Positions 1 through 8,573 of a stretch of DNA of 64,000 nucleotides are shown here, piece by piece. Below the pieces are notes generated by a model. The model worked only from the letters and a program-made list of their open reading frames with translations. It did not search any database and was not told the origin of the DNA. The translations under genes and the position numbers were made by a program. The DNA is taken from positions 34,114-98,113 of the forward strand of contig DASUWH010000073.1 of assembly GCA_036378535.1 (NCBI GenBank), in the 5' to 3' direction. Each line of letters starts with the position of its first letter. Within the stretch, counting starts at the first letter, position 1. This DNA is from Gp1-AA122 sp036378535 (GTDB lineage: Bacteria > Acidobacteriota > Terriglobia > Terriglobales > Acidobacteriaceae).

Positions 1-1
1 C

Positions 2-751
2 ACCAAGCCGGGCCGCGTGGAAATGGCTCACCGGGGCACTTTATTTCTTGATGAAATTTCTGAGCTTGACCTTGGCTTGCAATCGAAGCTGTTGCAGCTG
101 CTGCAAGACGGGCAGTTTTGCCGGATCGGCGCGCAAGAAGACAAAAAAGTCGAAGTGCGGGTGGTGTGCGCGACCAACCGCAAGCTGGAAGAAGAAATCG
201 AGAACGGAACCTTCCGCCAGGATCTATTTTATCGAATCAACGTGGTGAATCTGCATTTGCCGCCACTGCGAGAACGCCGCGGCGACATTGAAGACCTGGC
301 GATCTTTTTTCTGGAGTATTACAACCGCAAGTACAATTGCCGGGCGCGCGCATTGTCCACCGAACTTATCTCGGTGCTGCAGAAATACCACTGGCCGGGC
401 AATATCCGCGAGCTGGAGAACCTGATCAAGCGCTACGTGATTCTGGGCAACGAGGAAGCGATCAGCAGCGACCTGGTCAGCCGGGACCAGGAATATTTCA
501 ATCCTGAGATTCCGATCGATGGCCAGATATCGCTGAAGAAAATCACGCGGCAGGCAGTGCGCGAACTGGAGCGCAAGGTGATCCTCAAGGTGTTGCAGGC
601 CCACCACTGGAACCGGAAGCAGGCGGCTCGGGCGCTGAGCATAAGTTATAGGGCGCTGCTTTATAAGATTCGCGACGCGGGACTGCCGTCGAATCGTACC
701 GTGCATCGCCGGCAGGAAGAGAACGTCAGCACGAATTCGTTAGAAGCCTAA
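2..751 (+). CDS. Sigma-54-dependent Fis-family regulator (5'-truncated)
   Basis: This is the C-terminal part of an NtrC-type enhancer-binding protein that activates sigma-54 RNA polymerase by ATP hydrolysis. The frame is open to the left edge, so the receiver domain, Walker A and GAFTGA loop lie outside the window. Visible parts are Walker B (GTLFLDEI), the FRQDLFYRINV sensor region, the WPGNIRELENL segment, and a C-terminal Fis-type helix-turn-helix ending in ALLYKIRDAGL. It lies beside a PrsT-like lipoprotein and an exosortase. In exosortase systems this position is often held by the PrsR-type response regulator, which makes it the best candidate regulator of the -24/-12 promoters seen here. 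A strong terminator follows its stop. The family is certain; the PrsR assignment is inferred. Confidence 0.9.
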   Translation, partial: TKPGRVEMAHRGTLFLDEISELDLGLQSKLLQLLQDGQFCRIGAQEDKKVEVRVVCATNRKLEEEIENGTFRQDLFYRINVVNLHLPPLRERRGDIEDLAIFFLEYYNRKYNCRARALSTELISVLQKYHWPGNIRELENLIKRYVILGNEEAISSDLVSRDQEYFNPEIPIDGQISLKKITRQAVRELERKVILKVLQAHHWNRKQAARALSISYRALLYKIRDAGLPSNRTVHRRQEENVSTNSLEA

Positions 752-772
752 GATTCCGCATGTTCCATCCTT

Positions 773-795
773 GCCCGCCACTCGGCGGGCTTTTT
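773..795 (+). terminator. Rho-independent terminator
   Basis: A perfect 7-bp GC stem (GCCCGCC at 773-779, GGCGGGC at 784-790) encloses an ACTC loop and is followed by TTTTT at 791-795. It lies 21 bp after the stop of the sigma-54 regulator and should end that transcript. Confidence 0.9.
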
Positions 796-1074
796 ATTGG
801 CGCCCAGGTAATCGGGGTCGGCATCCCTAGCTGTTAGATCGATCCAATCCTGGTGAACTGTGTCCCGCCACGACCTGCACCAGGGCCGACTCTCAAATCG
901 TGCAGGAATTGCACCTCGCCGTCGGTCATGAAACGATTCGCTGGTGTAGTGGAAGGGTCGGCTGCATGCGATTGCCTGCCGGGCTTATCCCGGCGCAAGC
1001 GAACGACCACCCAGCATTGTCGTGGCAGCTGGAGGCGAATGTTGCGGGCTCCCTACAGCCGGCCGTTTCGGCAA
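796..1074. other. Intergenic gap, no gene seen
   Basis: This stretch lies between the terminator of the regulator and the 3' end of the oppositely oriented TPR gene. Short open frames here show no recognisable domain or ribosome-binding site. I see no RNA gene, repeat or promoter in it. Confidence 0.6.
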
Positions 1075-3360
1075 TTATTCAGCCAGGTGACGGCGGGCAT
1101 CACTGGCGTCGCTGAAGGTTGGACTGATCTTCAGGGCGTGCTCGAATTGTTGCTTGGCTAATCCCGCCTTCTCCGTCTTTTCGTAGGCGAGCCCCAGATG
1201 GTAATAGAAGGTTGGATCTGGCGTAGAACTCTTGTCCAACTTAATGGCTTCTTTAAACAGGTCGACGGCGGAATTGTAAGCGCCTTTTTTCAGGTAGGCA
1301 TAGCCGAGGGTATCGGCTGCGTTAGCCGAATCCGGCATACCACGGCGCGCAATCTGAGCCATGGAGAGGGCCACGTCGACATTCCCCCCCTGGGCAAGCA
1401 TCACGTAGGCGAGGTTATTGGACGCGAGCGGATTGTCAGGCTGGATCTGCAATGCCTTCTGGTACATCTCCTTGGCCTTATCCCAGTCTTGTTTGGCCTC
1501 ATACAATTCTCCGGTGAGAATGTAGAAGCGACTGTCGCCGGGATTACTCTGAGCCGACGCCTGGTAGGTGGCGATAGCCTGGTCCGCCGCACCAAGAGCC
1601 ACTTCTACCTGACCCAGCTTGAGCAGAGCATTGACGTTGTTCTTATCCAGATCGATAGCGCGCTTGAGTTCATATTCGGAGCCGGCAAGATCCTTCTTTT
1701 CGATAAGCAGAGAACCGAGAATGTAATGAAAATTGCTATTGTCGCCGTGCTTGCTGAGTTGCGCCTGCACGCGGGCAATGGCCTTGTCGGGCTGCTTCTG
1801 GGCTAAGTAGGTATTAGCAAGGCCGAGCAGGGCCTCGGCGGCATTGCTATCGCGCTCCATAGCTTGCTCATAAAATTGAATGGCCTCAGCCGGGCGATTC
1901 TGCAGGGCGCGCAGGTTCCCCATCTGGATGTAGCCCACTGGACTCTGCGGCGCCACCTCGATGGCTTTTTGCAGATCGTCCTCGCCATCGCTGATCTGCT
2001 TACTATTGATTTCCGCTACGGCTCGCAGGGCGTAACCGTCGGGTCCATTGGGCTGGAGATTGATAACCTGGGTAGCGGTGTCGCGCAAGGCATCCCACTC
2101 AGCATTGCGCATTTCGGCGGCCGCCAGAGCTTTTTGCGCGTCGGTCAAATCGGGCTTGAGGCGGACAGCATTGCGCCATTCGCCCTCCGAGCGCGAGATG
2201 TCGCCCAGCATGTCAAAGGCGATACCGAGATGATAATGGGCTATCGCATTGTCGGGTTCAGCCTGCAGAACCTGCTGTAGAGTCTCGGTGGCATCGTGGG
2301 GCTGGTTGCTGCGAATCTGGATCTGGCCGCGATAAACCAGAGCTTCGCCATCACTCGCGTTCGCTTTGAGAACCTCGTCATTCAGTTTCTTGGCCTCGGC
2401 AACGCGGTTTTTCAGGATGAGCAACTGGATGTAATTTTTCTTGGTCAAAAGGTCGTCGTGGTGCTGGTCGTAGAGTGAGGAGTACTCAGCGACTGCATGA
2501 TCCAGGTCGCCGATGGCGAAGTAGTAATCTCCGAGCATGCGGTAGGCAACCGGATTGTCGGGTATGTCAGCCTTGGTTTGCTTAAGGAGTTTTTCGGCTT
2601 CGGCGTTCTTGTTCTCGGACATGTAGAGGCGCGCCAGAGAGGAGCGGGGATCGGGGTTGGTGCGATCGCTCTCCATGGCTTTGCGGAACATCTGCTCGGC
2701 TTCGGCGAAGCGCGAACGCTGCTGGTAGAAGGCTCCGAGCGAGAGCTGGATGTTGATGTCTTTGGGATTCAGGCTGAGCGACTTTTTGAAACTGACCTCG
2801 GCAGCATCGGGCTGGTTCGCCTGCATCTGCAGGATCGCAAGATTCTGATAGAGATCCGAGCGGTCAGAAGCAAGTTGAATGGCTTTGTGCATCTCCTGCA
2901 GTGCGGTGGTCACATCGTTCTGGCGAGCTTTGAGATTGGCTTCGGTAACGTGAGCCTGAACGTTATTGGGATCCTTTGTCAACACGCTATCGATGTGATC
3001 TTGGGCAGACTTGAAGTCATTGGAGAGCAGGTAAAGATTGGCCAAGTCAAGGTGCGCCAGGGCGTGGTCGGGGTTGAGTTGAACGGTACGATCTAATTCT
3101 TCGAAGGCGGAGTTCCAATTCTGCAATTTCAGGTAGGACTGCGCCAGCTGGTAATGCGCGTCGGTGAAGCGGGGGTCAACCTGCAAGGCGTTGCCGAACT
3201 GGATGCCGGCCTCGCGGTACTTACCTTTCTGGAAATAGCGCTGTCCGCTTTCGTAATACTTTTGCTTGCGTACGTTCGGGTCGCGCGAGCAGCCCAGCAT
3301 GCAAAGTAAAGCAAACGGCAGCAGCCGGCAGACGCCAACGAATAACAATGAACGGCTCAT
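1075..3360 (-). CDS. prsT: TPR-repeat lipoprotein, PrsT-like
   Basis: A 761-residue envelope protein with a signal peptide and lipobox-like MLGC ending at Cys24. The rest is many consecutive tetratricopeptide repeats (units like AEALLGLANTYLAQKQPDKAI). The opening after the Cys, RDPNVRKQKYYESGQRYFQKGKY, resembles the TPR lipoprotein PrsT of exosortase/PEP-CTERM systems. It is probably a lipid-anchored scaffold for polysaccharide or protein export. A -24/-12 promoter match lies about 90 bp upstream. It is transcribed away from the exosortase pair, in the same direction but after a gap. The TPR call is certain; PrsT identity rests on context and the N-terminal signature. Confidence 0.82.
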   Translation of the reverse strand: MSRSLLFVGVCRLLPFALLCMLGCSRDPNVRKQKYYESGQRYFQKGKYREAGIQFGNALQVDPRFTDAHYQLAQSYLKLQNWNSAFEELDRTVQLNPDHALAHLDLANLYLLSNDFKSAQDHIDSVLTKDPNNVQAHVTEANLKARQNDVTTALQEMHKAIQLASDRSDLYQNLAILQMQANQPDAAEVSFKKSLSLNPKDINIQLSLGAFYQQRSRFAEAEQMFRKAMESDRTNPDPRSSLARLYMSENKNAEAEKLLKQTKADIPDNPVAYRMLGDYYFAIGDLDHAVAEYSSLYDQHHDDLLTKKNYIQLLILKNRVAEAKKLNDEVLKANASDGEALVYRGQIQIRSNQPHDATETLQQVLQAEPDNAIAHYHLGIAFDMLGDISRSEGEWRNAVRLKPDLTDAQKALAAAEMRNAEWDALRDTATQVINLQPNGPDGYALRAVAEINSKQISDGEDDLQKAIEVAPQSPVGYIQMGNLRALQNRPAEAIQFYEQAMERDSNAAEALLGLANTYLAQKQPDKAIARVQAQLSKHGDNSNFHYILGSLLIEKKDLAGSEYELKRAIDLDKNNVNALLKLGQVEVALGAADQAIATYQASAQSNPGDSRFYILTGELYEAKQDWDKAKEMYQKALQIQPDNPLASNNLAYVMLAQGGNVDVALSMAQIARRGMPDSANAADTLGYAYLKKGAYNSAVDLFKEAIKLDKSSTPDPTFYYHLGLAYEKTEKAGLAKQQFEHALKISPTFSDASDARRHLAE

Positions 3361-3446
3361 TCCATCCTCTTCCTAGCAGAATTTCTACCAGAACTTCGAA
3401 TCACAGGGTTACCCATTACTCTCGGATCGAGGCGCCAACCTCGAAG

Positions 3447-3462
3447 TGCAATTCGGATACCA
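3447..3462 (-). promoter_or_regulatory. Sigma-54 (-24/-12) promoter for the TPR gene
   Basis: Read on the minus strand the sequence is TGGTAT-CCGAA-TTGCA, against consensus TGGCAC-N5-TTGCW. The GG and GC dinucleotides are separated by exactly 10 bases. Predicted transcription would start near 3436, about 75 bp before the TPR start codon. Confidence 0.6.
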
Positions 3463-3516
3463 CGAATGCCAGGGCCCGGACTGTTGCCACGCGTTGTCAT
3501 AAGCCGCATGGAATGG

Positions 3517-4173
3517 TTAACGGGGAACATAGCTGTTCAGTAGTGGTACCACTTGTGTAGCTAGTCTGAAAACTCTGTTGTCGACGTCCTCGACTCGCTC
3601 TCTAGGCATCAGCGGGGTCGCGAGTCGAATCAATGAGCCGTCGCTTCGGTTCATACGGATAGCGTCAGCAATCAGATAGAACTTGGCCCAATACTCGCTT
3701 GCCAGTGCGCGATCGTGAGCTTGGTACCAGTACACGACCAGTTCGCGCTCCTCTCCACGCGCAATAAGATACCGGTTGGCGGGAAACGACGGCGCCCCCG
3801 GAAACGAAAGGGTAATTCGCCGCGAGTCTACCGCTCGCCAGCCGGCTCCGGGAAGGCAGTTCTTGGGAGAATGAATAGTGTCGCCGGCGCGCTGACTGGG
3901 GAAATAAGCAACGAAAAGATCAACCGAAGGTTCTGGCGTCAACTGGTTTTGGTAGACACGCAGGAGAAAATCACCTGGTCCAAGCACATCCAGCGTCTCT
4001 TTATCTATGCTTACATCTGTTCCTGCCCAGGAGCCCAGGTCTCGCGGGAACTGCGACAAGGGCAGGCGCGCCGGAATAATTTCCTTTTTGGATCGACCCT
4101 GCAGCATCAGCGCCGCTGAAAATAGAAGGGCGACGACGCTCAGGAAATGAAAATCAAATCGGTTGAACCGCAT
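3517..4173 (-). CDS. epsI: EpsI-family exosortase-associated protein
   Basis: A protein of about 218 residues of the EpsI family, which is encoded beside or fused to exosortases. It has one N-terminal membrane segment (FLSVVALLFSAALML) and a periplasmic domain with the family pattern: PLSQFPRDLGSWAG, then DLFVAYFPSQRAGDTIHSPKNCLPGAGW, and VVYWYQ. The start at 4173 (MRFNRFDF) is preferred over an in-frame start at 4224 because it leaves only a 20-bp overlap with the upstream exosortase, typical of translational coupling. The exact biochemical role of EpsI is not established; it is needed for EPS output in some exosortase clusters. Its 3' end contains the AGTGGTACCACT palindrome discussed for the TPR promoter. 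Confidence 0.88.
   Translation of the reverse strand: MRFNRFDFHFLSVVALLFSAALMLQGRSKKEIIPARLPLSQFPRDLGSWAGTDVSIDKETLDVLGPGDFLLRVYQNQLTPEPSVDLFVAYFPSQRAGDTIHSPKNCLPGAGWRAVDSRRITLSFPGAPSFPANRYLIARGEERELVVYWYQAHDRALASEYWAKFYLIADAIRMNRSDGSLIRLATPLMPRERVEDVDNRVFRLATQVVPLLNSYVPR
3542..3553. promoter_or_regulatory. Palindrome AGTGGTACCACT, possible activator site
   Basis: A perfect 12-bp palindrome inside the 3' end of epsI. It lies 80 bp upstream of the -24 element of the TPR gene, a normal distance for a sigma-54 enhancer-binding protein. Its AGTGGTA half-site recurs upstream of other -24/-12 matches in the window. The operator role is inferred. Confidence 0.4.
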
Positions 4174-5062
4174 GAAAGAGCACCCGCTCGCGCCAAAATG
4201 TTCGCAGTAGTTTGTGTAGGCCAAAGACGAGAAGCAAAGAGACGACGAAGATCAACCAGCCCGAGAACAGATGAAAGAAGCCCTCAGCCTTTTCCGGATT
4301 CCAGTATTGCACCATCAAACCTGTTCCCACAATTCTTAAACTATTTGCCAGTACGGCGATTGGAATAGAGGCTAACCCGAGCACGAGGCGAATGGCTAGC
4401 TTCGTTTCCATGAGATAGCCATAAATGATGGTGAGGGTCACTAGCGAAAGGAGTGAGCGAATGCCGCTGCAAGCTTCGGCAACTTCCAGCGCCATGGCTG
4501 GAATTTGAATGATGTTTCCCTGCCGCAGTACGGGGACATTTGCCAGTGGCAGTATTCCGCTGGCAAGTCTTGAGGCAAGCAACTGCAAGGGAAAAGTGAT
4601 TTGGTTGAATACTATCGCCGGTATAGGAATCATCACGATCAGAAACAGCCAGGGGAAAAGTAGCTCGCGTTGATGCTCCCATCCCAGAAAACAAATCACC
4701 AATCCTGCAATTACCAGCAAGAACGAGAACCGGGCGAGGAAGAGTTCAGCGCCGAGATTTCCAATGACCAGCAACCCCAATCCAGCCAGAAGGATCGGTA
4801 GCCCCAACCAGGAACGAGCTATGGGGAGACTGCGTAATCTATCCCGCTTTAGCCATAACAGGTAAAGCGAGAATGCCGGAACAAAAAAACCATGGGAAAA
4901 GTTTGGATCGTGCCACCACTGGAAAACCAAGCCGCCGACCAAGCGAATGTATAGCCATGCCAAAAGCAGTAGGATGGCAACGCTTTTCCACAACGTACCC
5001 GCATGTACAGATGGCGAATTGGTTAATTTCGTCAGCTGAAGAACTTCAGCGTTGTGGCTCAT
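4154..5062 (-). CDS. xrt: Exosortase (EpsH/XrtA family)
   Basis: A polytopic inner-membrane cysteine transpeptidase-like protein, 302 residues with about eight hydrophobic segments. The diagnostic residues are all present: Cys198 in EACSGIRSL, Arg243 in ANSLRI and His264 in FFHLFSGW. The family cleaves a C-terminal PEP-CTERM-like tripartite signal on exported proteins and is strongly linked to EPS loci. It is followed directly by epsI in the same direction. No clear ribosome-binding site or promoter was found upstream. No protein with a PEP-CTERM tail is encoded in the window, so its substrates are elsewhere or use an unrecognised signal. The subtype cannot be fixed by reading. Confidence 0.93.
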   Translation of the reverse strand: MSHNAEVLQLTKLTNSPSVHAGTLWKSVAILLLLAWLYIRLVGGLVFQWWHDPNFSHGFFVPAFSLYLLWLKRDRLRSLPIARSWLGLPILLAGLGLLVIGNLGAELFLARFSFLLVIAGLVICFLGWEHQRELLFPWLFLIVMIPIPAIVFNQITFPLQLLASRLASGILPLANVPVLRQGNIIQIPAMALEVAEACSGIRSLLSLVTLTIIYGYLMETKLAIRLVLGLASIPIAVLANSLRIVGTGLMVQYWNPEKAEGFFHLFSGWLIFVVSLLLVFGLHKLLRTFWRERVLFHAVQPI

Positions 5063-5250
5063 TCGGAGTTTCTCGGGAGGGGGTAGAGCACAGATTACAG
5101 CGATTTTCCTAGAGCATCAATCGGAAAGAGGTAACCGCTGTGCTACGGAAGCCGTTTTTCAGCTGGAAAATCCGCAGGAACGCGCTCATAATCTCGGTGC
5201 CGTACGCGTATGTCTTTGATTTAAATCTAGTTATCTAACTTGTGCGGCGT

Positions 5251-5295
5251 GTGGGAAAATAAATACCTCTTCAGGGGCGCAAAAATGGGTAAAAA
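5251..5295. promoter_or_regulatory. GTGG/GGTAAAA half-sites upstream of the EPS operon
   Basis: GTGGGAAAAT (5251-5260) and ATGGGTAAAAA (5285-5295) resemble the AGTGG(A/T)AAAA half-sites found near 28.2 kb. They lie about 120-160 bp upstream of the -24 element at 5414, compatible with an enhancer for a sigma-54 activator. The motif was assembled by eye. Confidence 0.3.
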
Positions 5296-5413
5296 CTTTC
5301 TCTTTTGTGCGCAAGGGTGTACTCTGTCCCGACGCTGCATCCTCGACGGTGGGTAAATCCTAGATATGGTTGAAGAGCCATCTGGTCTTGAGCATCAGGA
5401 CGCTGAAACGGGT

Positions 5414-5429
5414 TGGCACTTGCCGTGCT
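5414..5429 (+). promoter_or_regulatory. Sigma-54 (-24/-12) promoter of the main EPS operon
   Basis: The sequence TGGCAC-TTGCC-GTGCT has a perfect -24 box, the correct 10-base spacing between GG and GC, and one mismatch in the -12 box. Predicted transcription starts near 5440, about 50 bp before the regulator gene that opens the long plus-strand operon. Confidence 0.68.
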
Positions 5430-5489
5430 GTTTGGTGGTAGGAACCCATCCGGCGAATACCTTCTCCTCAAACTCCGGAAGGCTAAAGA

Positions 5490-6446
5490 ATGGAAACGCG
5501 CTTGTCTGAACAGCCGCAGATGCCAATAACCCCAGCTCAGACCGGGGCGGAAGCGCTTTTTGTTGTGGGTGTTAGCCGCTCAATGCAAGGACTCGATCGA
5601 CTTATCCGGGAGCTGGCGGACAGCGATATGCCCGTTCTGCTTACGTCAGAGCCCGGGGCCGGCAAAAAACGAACGGCCGAGCATATCCATCAATTATCCA
5701 ATCGGTGTCAGCGACCCTTCCTCGTCATCAGCGGTGCGCAAGTCACAGCCCCCGCATTCCAAGAGCAAAGCCTTCGGGAGCGATTTCTCAGCGACGGGAC
5801 GACGTACATCGACGAGATTGGAAATCTGGATATGGCCAGTCAAAAGGCTCTCCTGGCCGTTTTGACCCGGGCTGAGGAAAATGGCAATCACACCCAGTGG
5901 GCTCGTTTGATTTGCGGTACCAGTCATGACTTGGAAGCCGATGTTCGGGAAGGACGCTTTTGCGAAGACCTGTACTACCGAATCAGCGGATTAAGTTTGC
6001 GTTTGCTGCCCTTGCGGCAGCGTAAAGAGGATATTCCGCATCTACTCACTTTCTTCTTACGCCGTTATGCCGCGGAATTGAATTGCCCGGTTCCGAGCCT
6101 GAGCTTGCCGACGCAGCAGCTCTTTTTCGAATACTCCTGGCCGGGTAATCTCCGCGAGCTGGAGGATGCGGCCCGAGTAATCGTCACCATGGGAGATGAA
6201 TCCTTGGCCATGGGCGGGCTGCGGTCACTGCTTACAAAGTCAGAACGTCACAATGGCAAGCGCGTATCGCTGAAGGAGGTGGCTCGAACCGCTTCGCGGG
6301 AAGCCGAGAGGGAGCTCATTCTGGAAGTTCTTACGCGTACACGTTGGAATCGGCGTCGCGCGGCTGAAGAGCTGCAGATCAGTTACAAGGCGCTGCTTTA
6401 TAAGCTTAAACAAATCGGTTACGAGAATTCTGGGGGGACTTCGTAA
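5490..6446 (+). CDS. Sigma-54 activator homologue lacking the GAFTGA loop
   Basis: A 318-residue AAA+ protein of the enhancer-binding family with no receiver domain. Walker A is SEPGAGKKR (usual family form GESGTGKE), Walker B is GTTYIDEI, and FCEDLYYRISGLSLRLLPLRQRKEDI and WPGNLRELEDA follow. A C-terminal Fis-type HTH ends in ALLYKLKQIGY. Between PFLVISGAQV and Walker B the segment that normally holds the LFG..GAFTGA loop is missing. GAFTGA contacts sigma-54, so the protein probably cannot activate sigma-54 in the usual way and may act as an antagonist, co-regulator or repressor. It has a GGAAGG ribosome-binding site, opens the EPS operon, and lies behind a -24/-12 promoter. Confidence 0.88.
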   Translation: METRLSEQPQMPITPAQTGAEALFVVGVSRSMQGLDRLIRELADSDMPVLLTSEPGAGKKRTAEHIHQLSNRCQRPFLVISGAQVTAPAFQEQSLRERFLSDGTTYIDEIGNLDMASQKALLAVLTRAEENGNHTQWARLICGTSHDLEADVREGRFCEDLYYRISGLSLRLLPLRQRKEDIPHLLTFFLRRYAAELNCPVPSLSLPTQQLFFEYSWPGNLRELEDAARVIVTMGDESLAMGGLRSLLTKSERHNGKRVSLKEVARTASREAERELILEVLTRTRWNRRRAAEELQISYKALLYKLKQIGYENSGGTS

Positions 6447-6463
6447 TCTTGTCAGGAGAGATC

Positions 6464-7084
6464 ATGGTTCGAGTCACAAAGTTGGCCTGCTTTTGGCTGA
6501 TAGCCTGCGCGTGGGGAGGCCTCGCTTATGGACAAAATCCCTCAGCGACCAATGCCGCGCCCGGCGGGTCTACTGCACAGGGCCAGCAACAGGCGCCAAA
6601 TAGTCAAACTTATGTCATTGGGGCTCAAGACACCCTGCATGTGTCGGTCTGGAAAGAGCCAGATCTTACCGCCACGCTGCCTGTGAGGCCTGACGGAAAG
6701 ATTTCAATGCCTTTGCTGAACGATGTGCAAGCAGCGGGATTGACGCCAATGCAATTGGCGGATTCGTTGACGGAAAAACTGAAGAAATACGTAACCGATC
6801 CGAGGGTAACCATCGTAGTTACCGCGATGAACAGTCAACACATCTTTGTGCTGGGTGAGGTGCAGCACGCCGGATCGATGCCGCTGACGCCCGGCATGAC
6901 CGTACTGCAGGCCTTGGCTAGCGCCGGCTTTTCGCAGTTTGCAAATACCAAGAAGATATACATTCTGCGTGAAGACAGTGGCAAACAACTAAAACTGCCT
7001 TTCAATTACAAGCAGGTAATCAAAGGTCAGGATATGGCCCAGAACATCTCTTTGAGACCGGGGGACACCATTGTTGTTCCGTAA
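6464..7084 (+). CDS. Polysaccharide export protein (Wza/OPX-like)
   Basis: A periplasmic or outer-membrane polysaccharide export protein of about 206 residues. A signal peptide ends near AYGQ; there is no lipobox Cys. The poly-export domain follows (YVIGAQDTLHVSVWKEPDL, VRPDGKISMPLLNDVQAAG), then one SLBB-type domain (FVLGEVQHAGSMPLTPGMTVLQALASAGG-like). It ends in LRPGDTIVVP. The ATG at 6464 is chosen over an upstream TTG at 6449 because AGGAGAG sits just 5' of it. It is shorter than Wza and lacks the C-terminal helix that forms the outer-membrane pore, so it probably works with the beta-barrel encoded next. Confidence 0.92.
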   Translation: MVRVTKLACFWLIACAWGGLAYGQNPSATNAAPGGSTAQGQQQAPNSQTYVIGAQDTLHVSVWKEPDLTATLPVRPDGKISMPLLNDVQAAGLTPMQLADSLTEKLKKYVTDPRVTIVVTAMNSQHIFVLGEVQHAGSMPLTPGMTVLQALASAGFSQFANTKKIYILREDSGKQLKLPFNYKQVIKGQDMAQNISLRPGDTIVVP

Positions 7085-8528
7085 GCCAGCATACGCCACC
7101 AAGCAGTTACTCGTGGGCGTTGCGTGTCTGCTGTTTTCGACCAGTGCTGGATGGGCGCAGAGCGCCAGCCAGGATGCGGACGTACAGCAGTCGCAAGCTC
7201 CAACGACGGGTGCTCCCCCCGCCATGGGGCAAGAGCCTCCGCCATCTTTGAGCTCCGATTTTCCCCCTCTTTCGGGGTTGGACGAGCCGACCTTGGAGCC
7301 CAACGTTCTGGCACGCAGCTATTTCAGCTATGGCGCGCAGGTTGGGCAGAGTGCGGACACGAATGCGTCTAATTCTTTGCGCCGGGGTGCGACGGTGACT
7401 GGGATCACGCACGTGCTTGGCACCGCCGCTTTGGAAAAACTATGGCCGACCTTCGAATCGGCATTGTCGTACGCCGGAGGAGGAGCGTTTTACACGGGAG
7501 GCTTCAGGACGAACACGCAAGTGCACGCACTCAGCCTCGACCTACGATACAAATGGCGAACTGGCGCCCTGGCAATTCGGGACCGTGCGACTTACTTGCC
7601 GGAAGGGACCTTCGGTGGTGGTTTTGGCGGCGTCGGTGGAGCTTTGGGCGGGCTAGGTGGTGGTGTGGGTGCGGGCGAAGGTGGCAATCGCTTCTTATTT
7701 TTCGGCCAAGGGCTGTTCGGGTCCTTGACGGCAGCACCGCGCTTCGACAATCTCTCGACCGTCGACATAATGCAAGCTCTTAGTCCGCGGTCAGCGATTA
7801 CCTTGGCGGGCGGTTTCAACTTGCTGCATTTCACGCATTCGACAGGTGGGCTTCTGATCGACAGCCAGCAGGTTACAGGCCAAGCGGGGTACGACTATTC
7901 GCTAAGTCGTCGAGACAAAGTAGCCATCGCCTATGGGTACCAGCACTTTCATTTTCCGCAAGCAGGCGGCGCCGGCTTCGAAACCAACGTAGTACAGGCG
8001 CTGTACGGGCATCAGATCTCGGGACGCATGGACTTCCTAATTGGGGCTGGGCCGCAATTCACCCGTTTCAGCAGTCCCGCCCAGGGTCAGAGCTTGCGCG
8101 TTGCCGGTACCGGGCGAGCCTCCCTGAGATACAGATTCCCGCGAACCAGCGTATCTGTGACCTACGATCACTATACGAGTGCTGCATCTGGATTTTTTGC
8201 CGGTGCGACCACGGATTACGCCAACGGCAACCTAACACGCCCGCTCGGCCGGACATGGCTGCTGGCCGCCGATGTCGGGTATGCCCGCAACCACCGCTTG
8301 CAGCAGATTGGACTGGGTATACCGACAAGTTCGTATCAGACTGGCACCGCTGGTTTGCGCTTGTCCCATCTGCTTACTCGGACGCTGCGAGTTTTTGCGA
8401 GCTATCAATTTACGGACTTAGTGTTTAATTCATCATTTTGCGCCAGCGGCAATTGTGGCAACACTTTGAATCGGCACATCGTTACGGTGGGACTGAGCTG
8501 GCACGCACAACCGATTCGACTTGACTGA
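7071..8528 (+). CDS. Outer-membrane beta-barrel protein of the EPS operon
   Basis: A 485-residue exported protein with a signal peptide ending near GWAQ. It has alternating amphipathic strands (for example LSLDLRYKWRTGALAIRD, YDYSLSRRDKVAIAYGYQHFHF) and ends in LSWHAQPIRLD, which suggests an outer-membrane barrel. Barrels of this size, annotated as exosortase-associated hypothetical proteins, are often found in these operons and may give the outer-membrane channel missing from a short Wza. A glycine-rich stretch with repeated GG(V/L)GG units lies near residues 180-207. The start is a TTG at 7071 overlapping the previous gene by 14 bp, with GGGGG upstream; the exact start is uncertain. Confidence 0.78.
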   Translation: MLFRKPAYATKQLLVGVACLLFSTSAGWAQSASQDADVQQSQAPTTGAPPAMGQEPPPSLSSDFPPLSGLDEPTLEPNVLARSYFSYGAQVGQSADTNASNSLRRGATVTGITHVLGTAALEKLWPTFESALSYAGGGAFYTGGFRTNTQVHALSLDLRYKWRTGALAIRDRATYLPEGTFGGGFGGVGGALGGLGGGVGAGEGGNRFLFFGQGLFGSLTAAPRFDNLSTVDIMQALSPRSAITLAGGFNLLHFTHSTGGLLIDSQQVTGQAGYDYSLSRRDKVAIAYGYQHFHFPQAGGAGFETNVVQALYGHQISGRMDFLIGAGPQFTRFSSPAQGQSLRVAGTGRASLRYRFPRTSVSVTYDHYTSAASGFFAGATTDYANGNLTRPLGRTWLLAADVGYARNHRLQQIGLGIPTSSYQTGTAGLRLSHLLTRTLRVFASYQFTDLVFNSSFCASGNCGNTLNRHIVTVGLSWHAQPIRLD

Positions 8529-8573
8529 AGAGGGAACCGCTGCCGGTCTCAACGAAGGAGTACAGGAAACGCG

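Noticed and set aside
940..1010. Stretch that at first looks like a tRNA (GCTGGTGTAGTGG...)
   Set aside because: There is no T-arm sequence, no matching acceptor stem and no consistent anticodon arm.
853..1161. Open frames on the plus strand after the first terminator
   Set aside because: They overlap the 3' end of the TPR gene, have no ribosome-binding site and no recognisable domain.
5187..5202. Possible -24/-12 promoter for the exosortase gene on the minus strand (CGGCAC-CGAGA-TTATG)
   Set aside because: The essential GC of the -12 element is missing.
5277..5322. Inverted repeat GCGCAAAA / TTTTGTGCGC
   Set aside because: The arms do not pair cleanly (two-base bulge) and the loop is long; it is more likely chance than a terminator.
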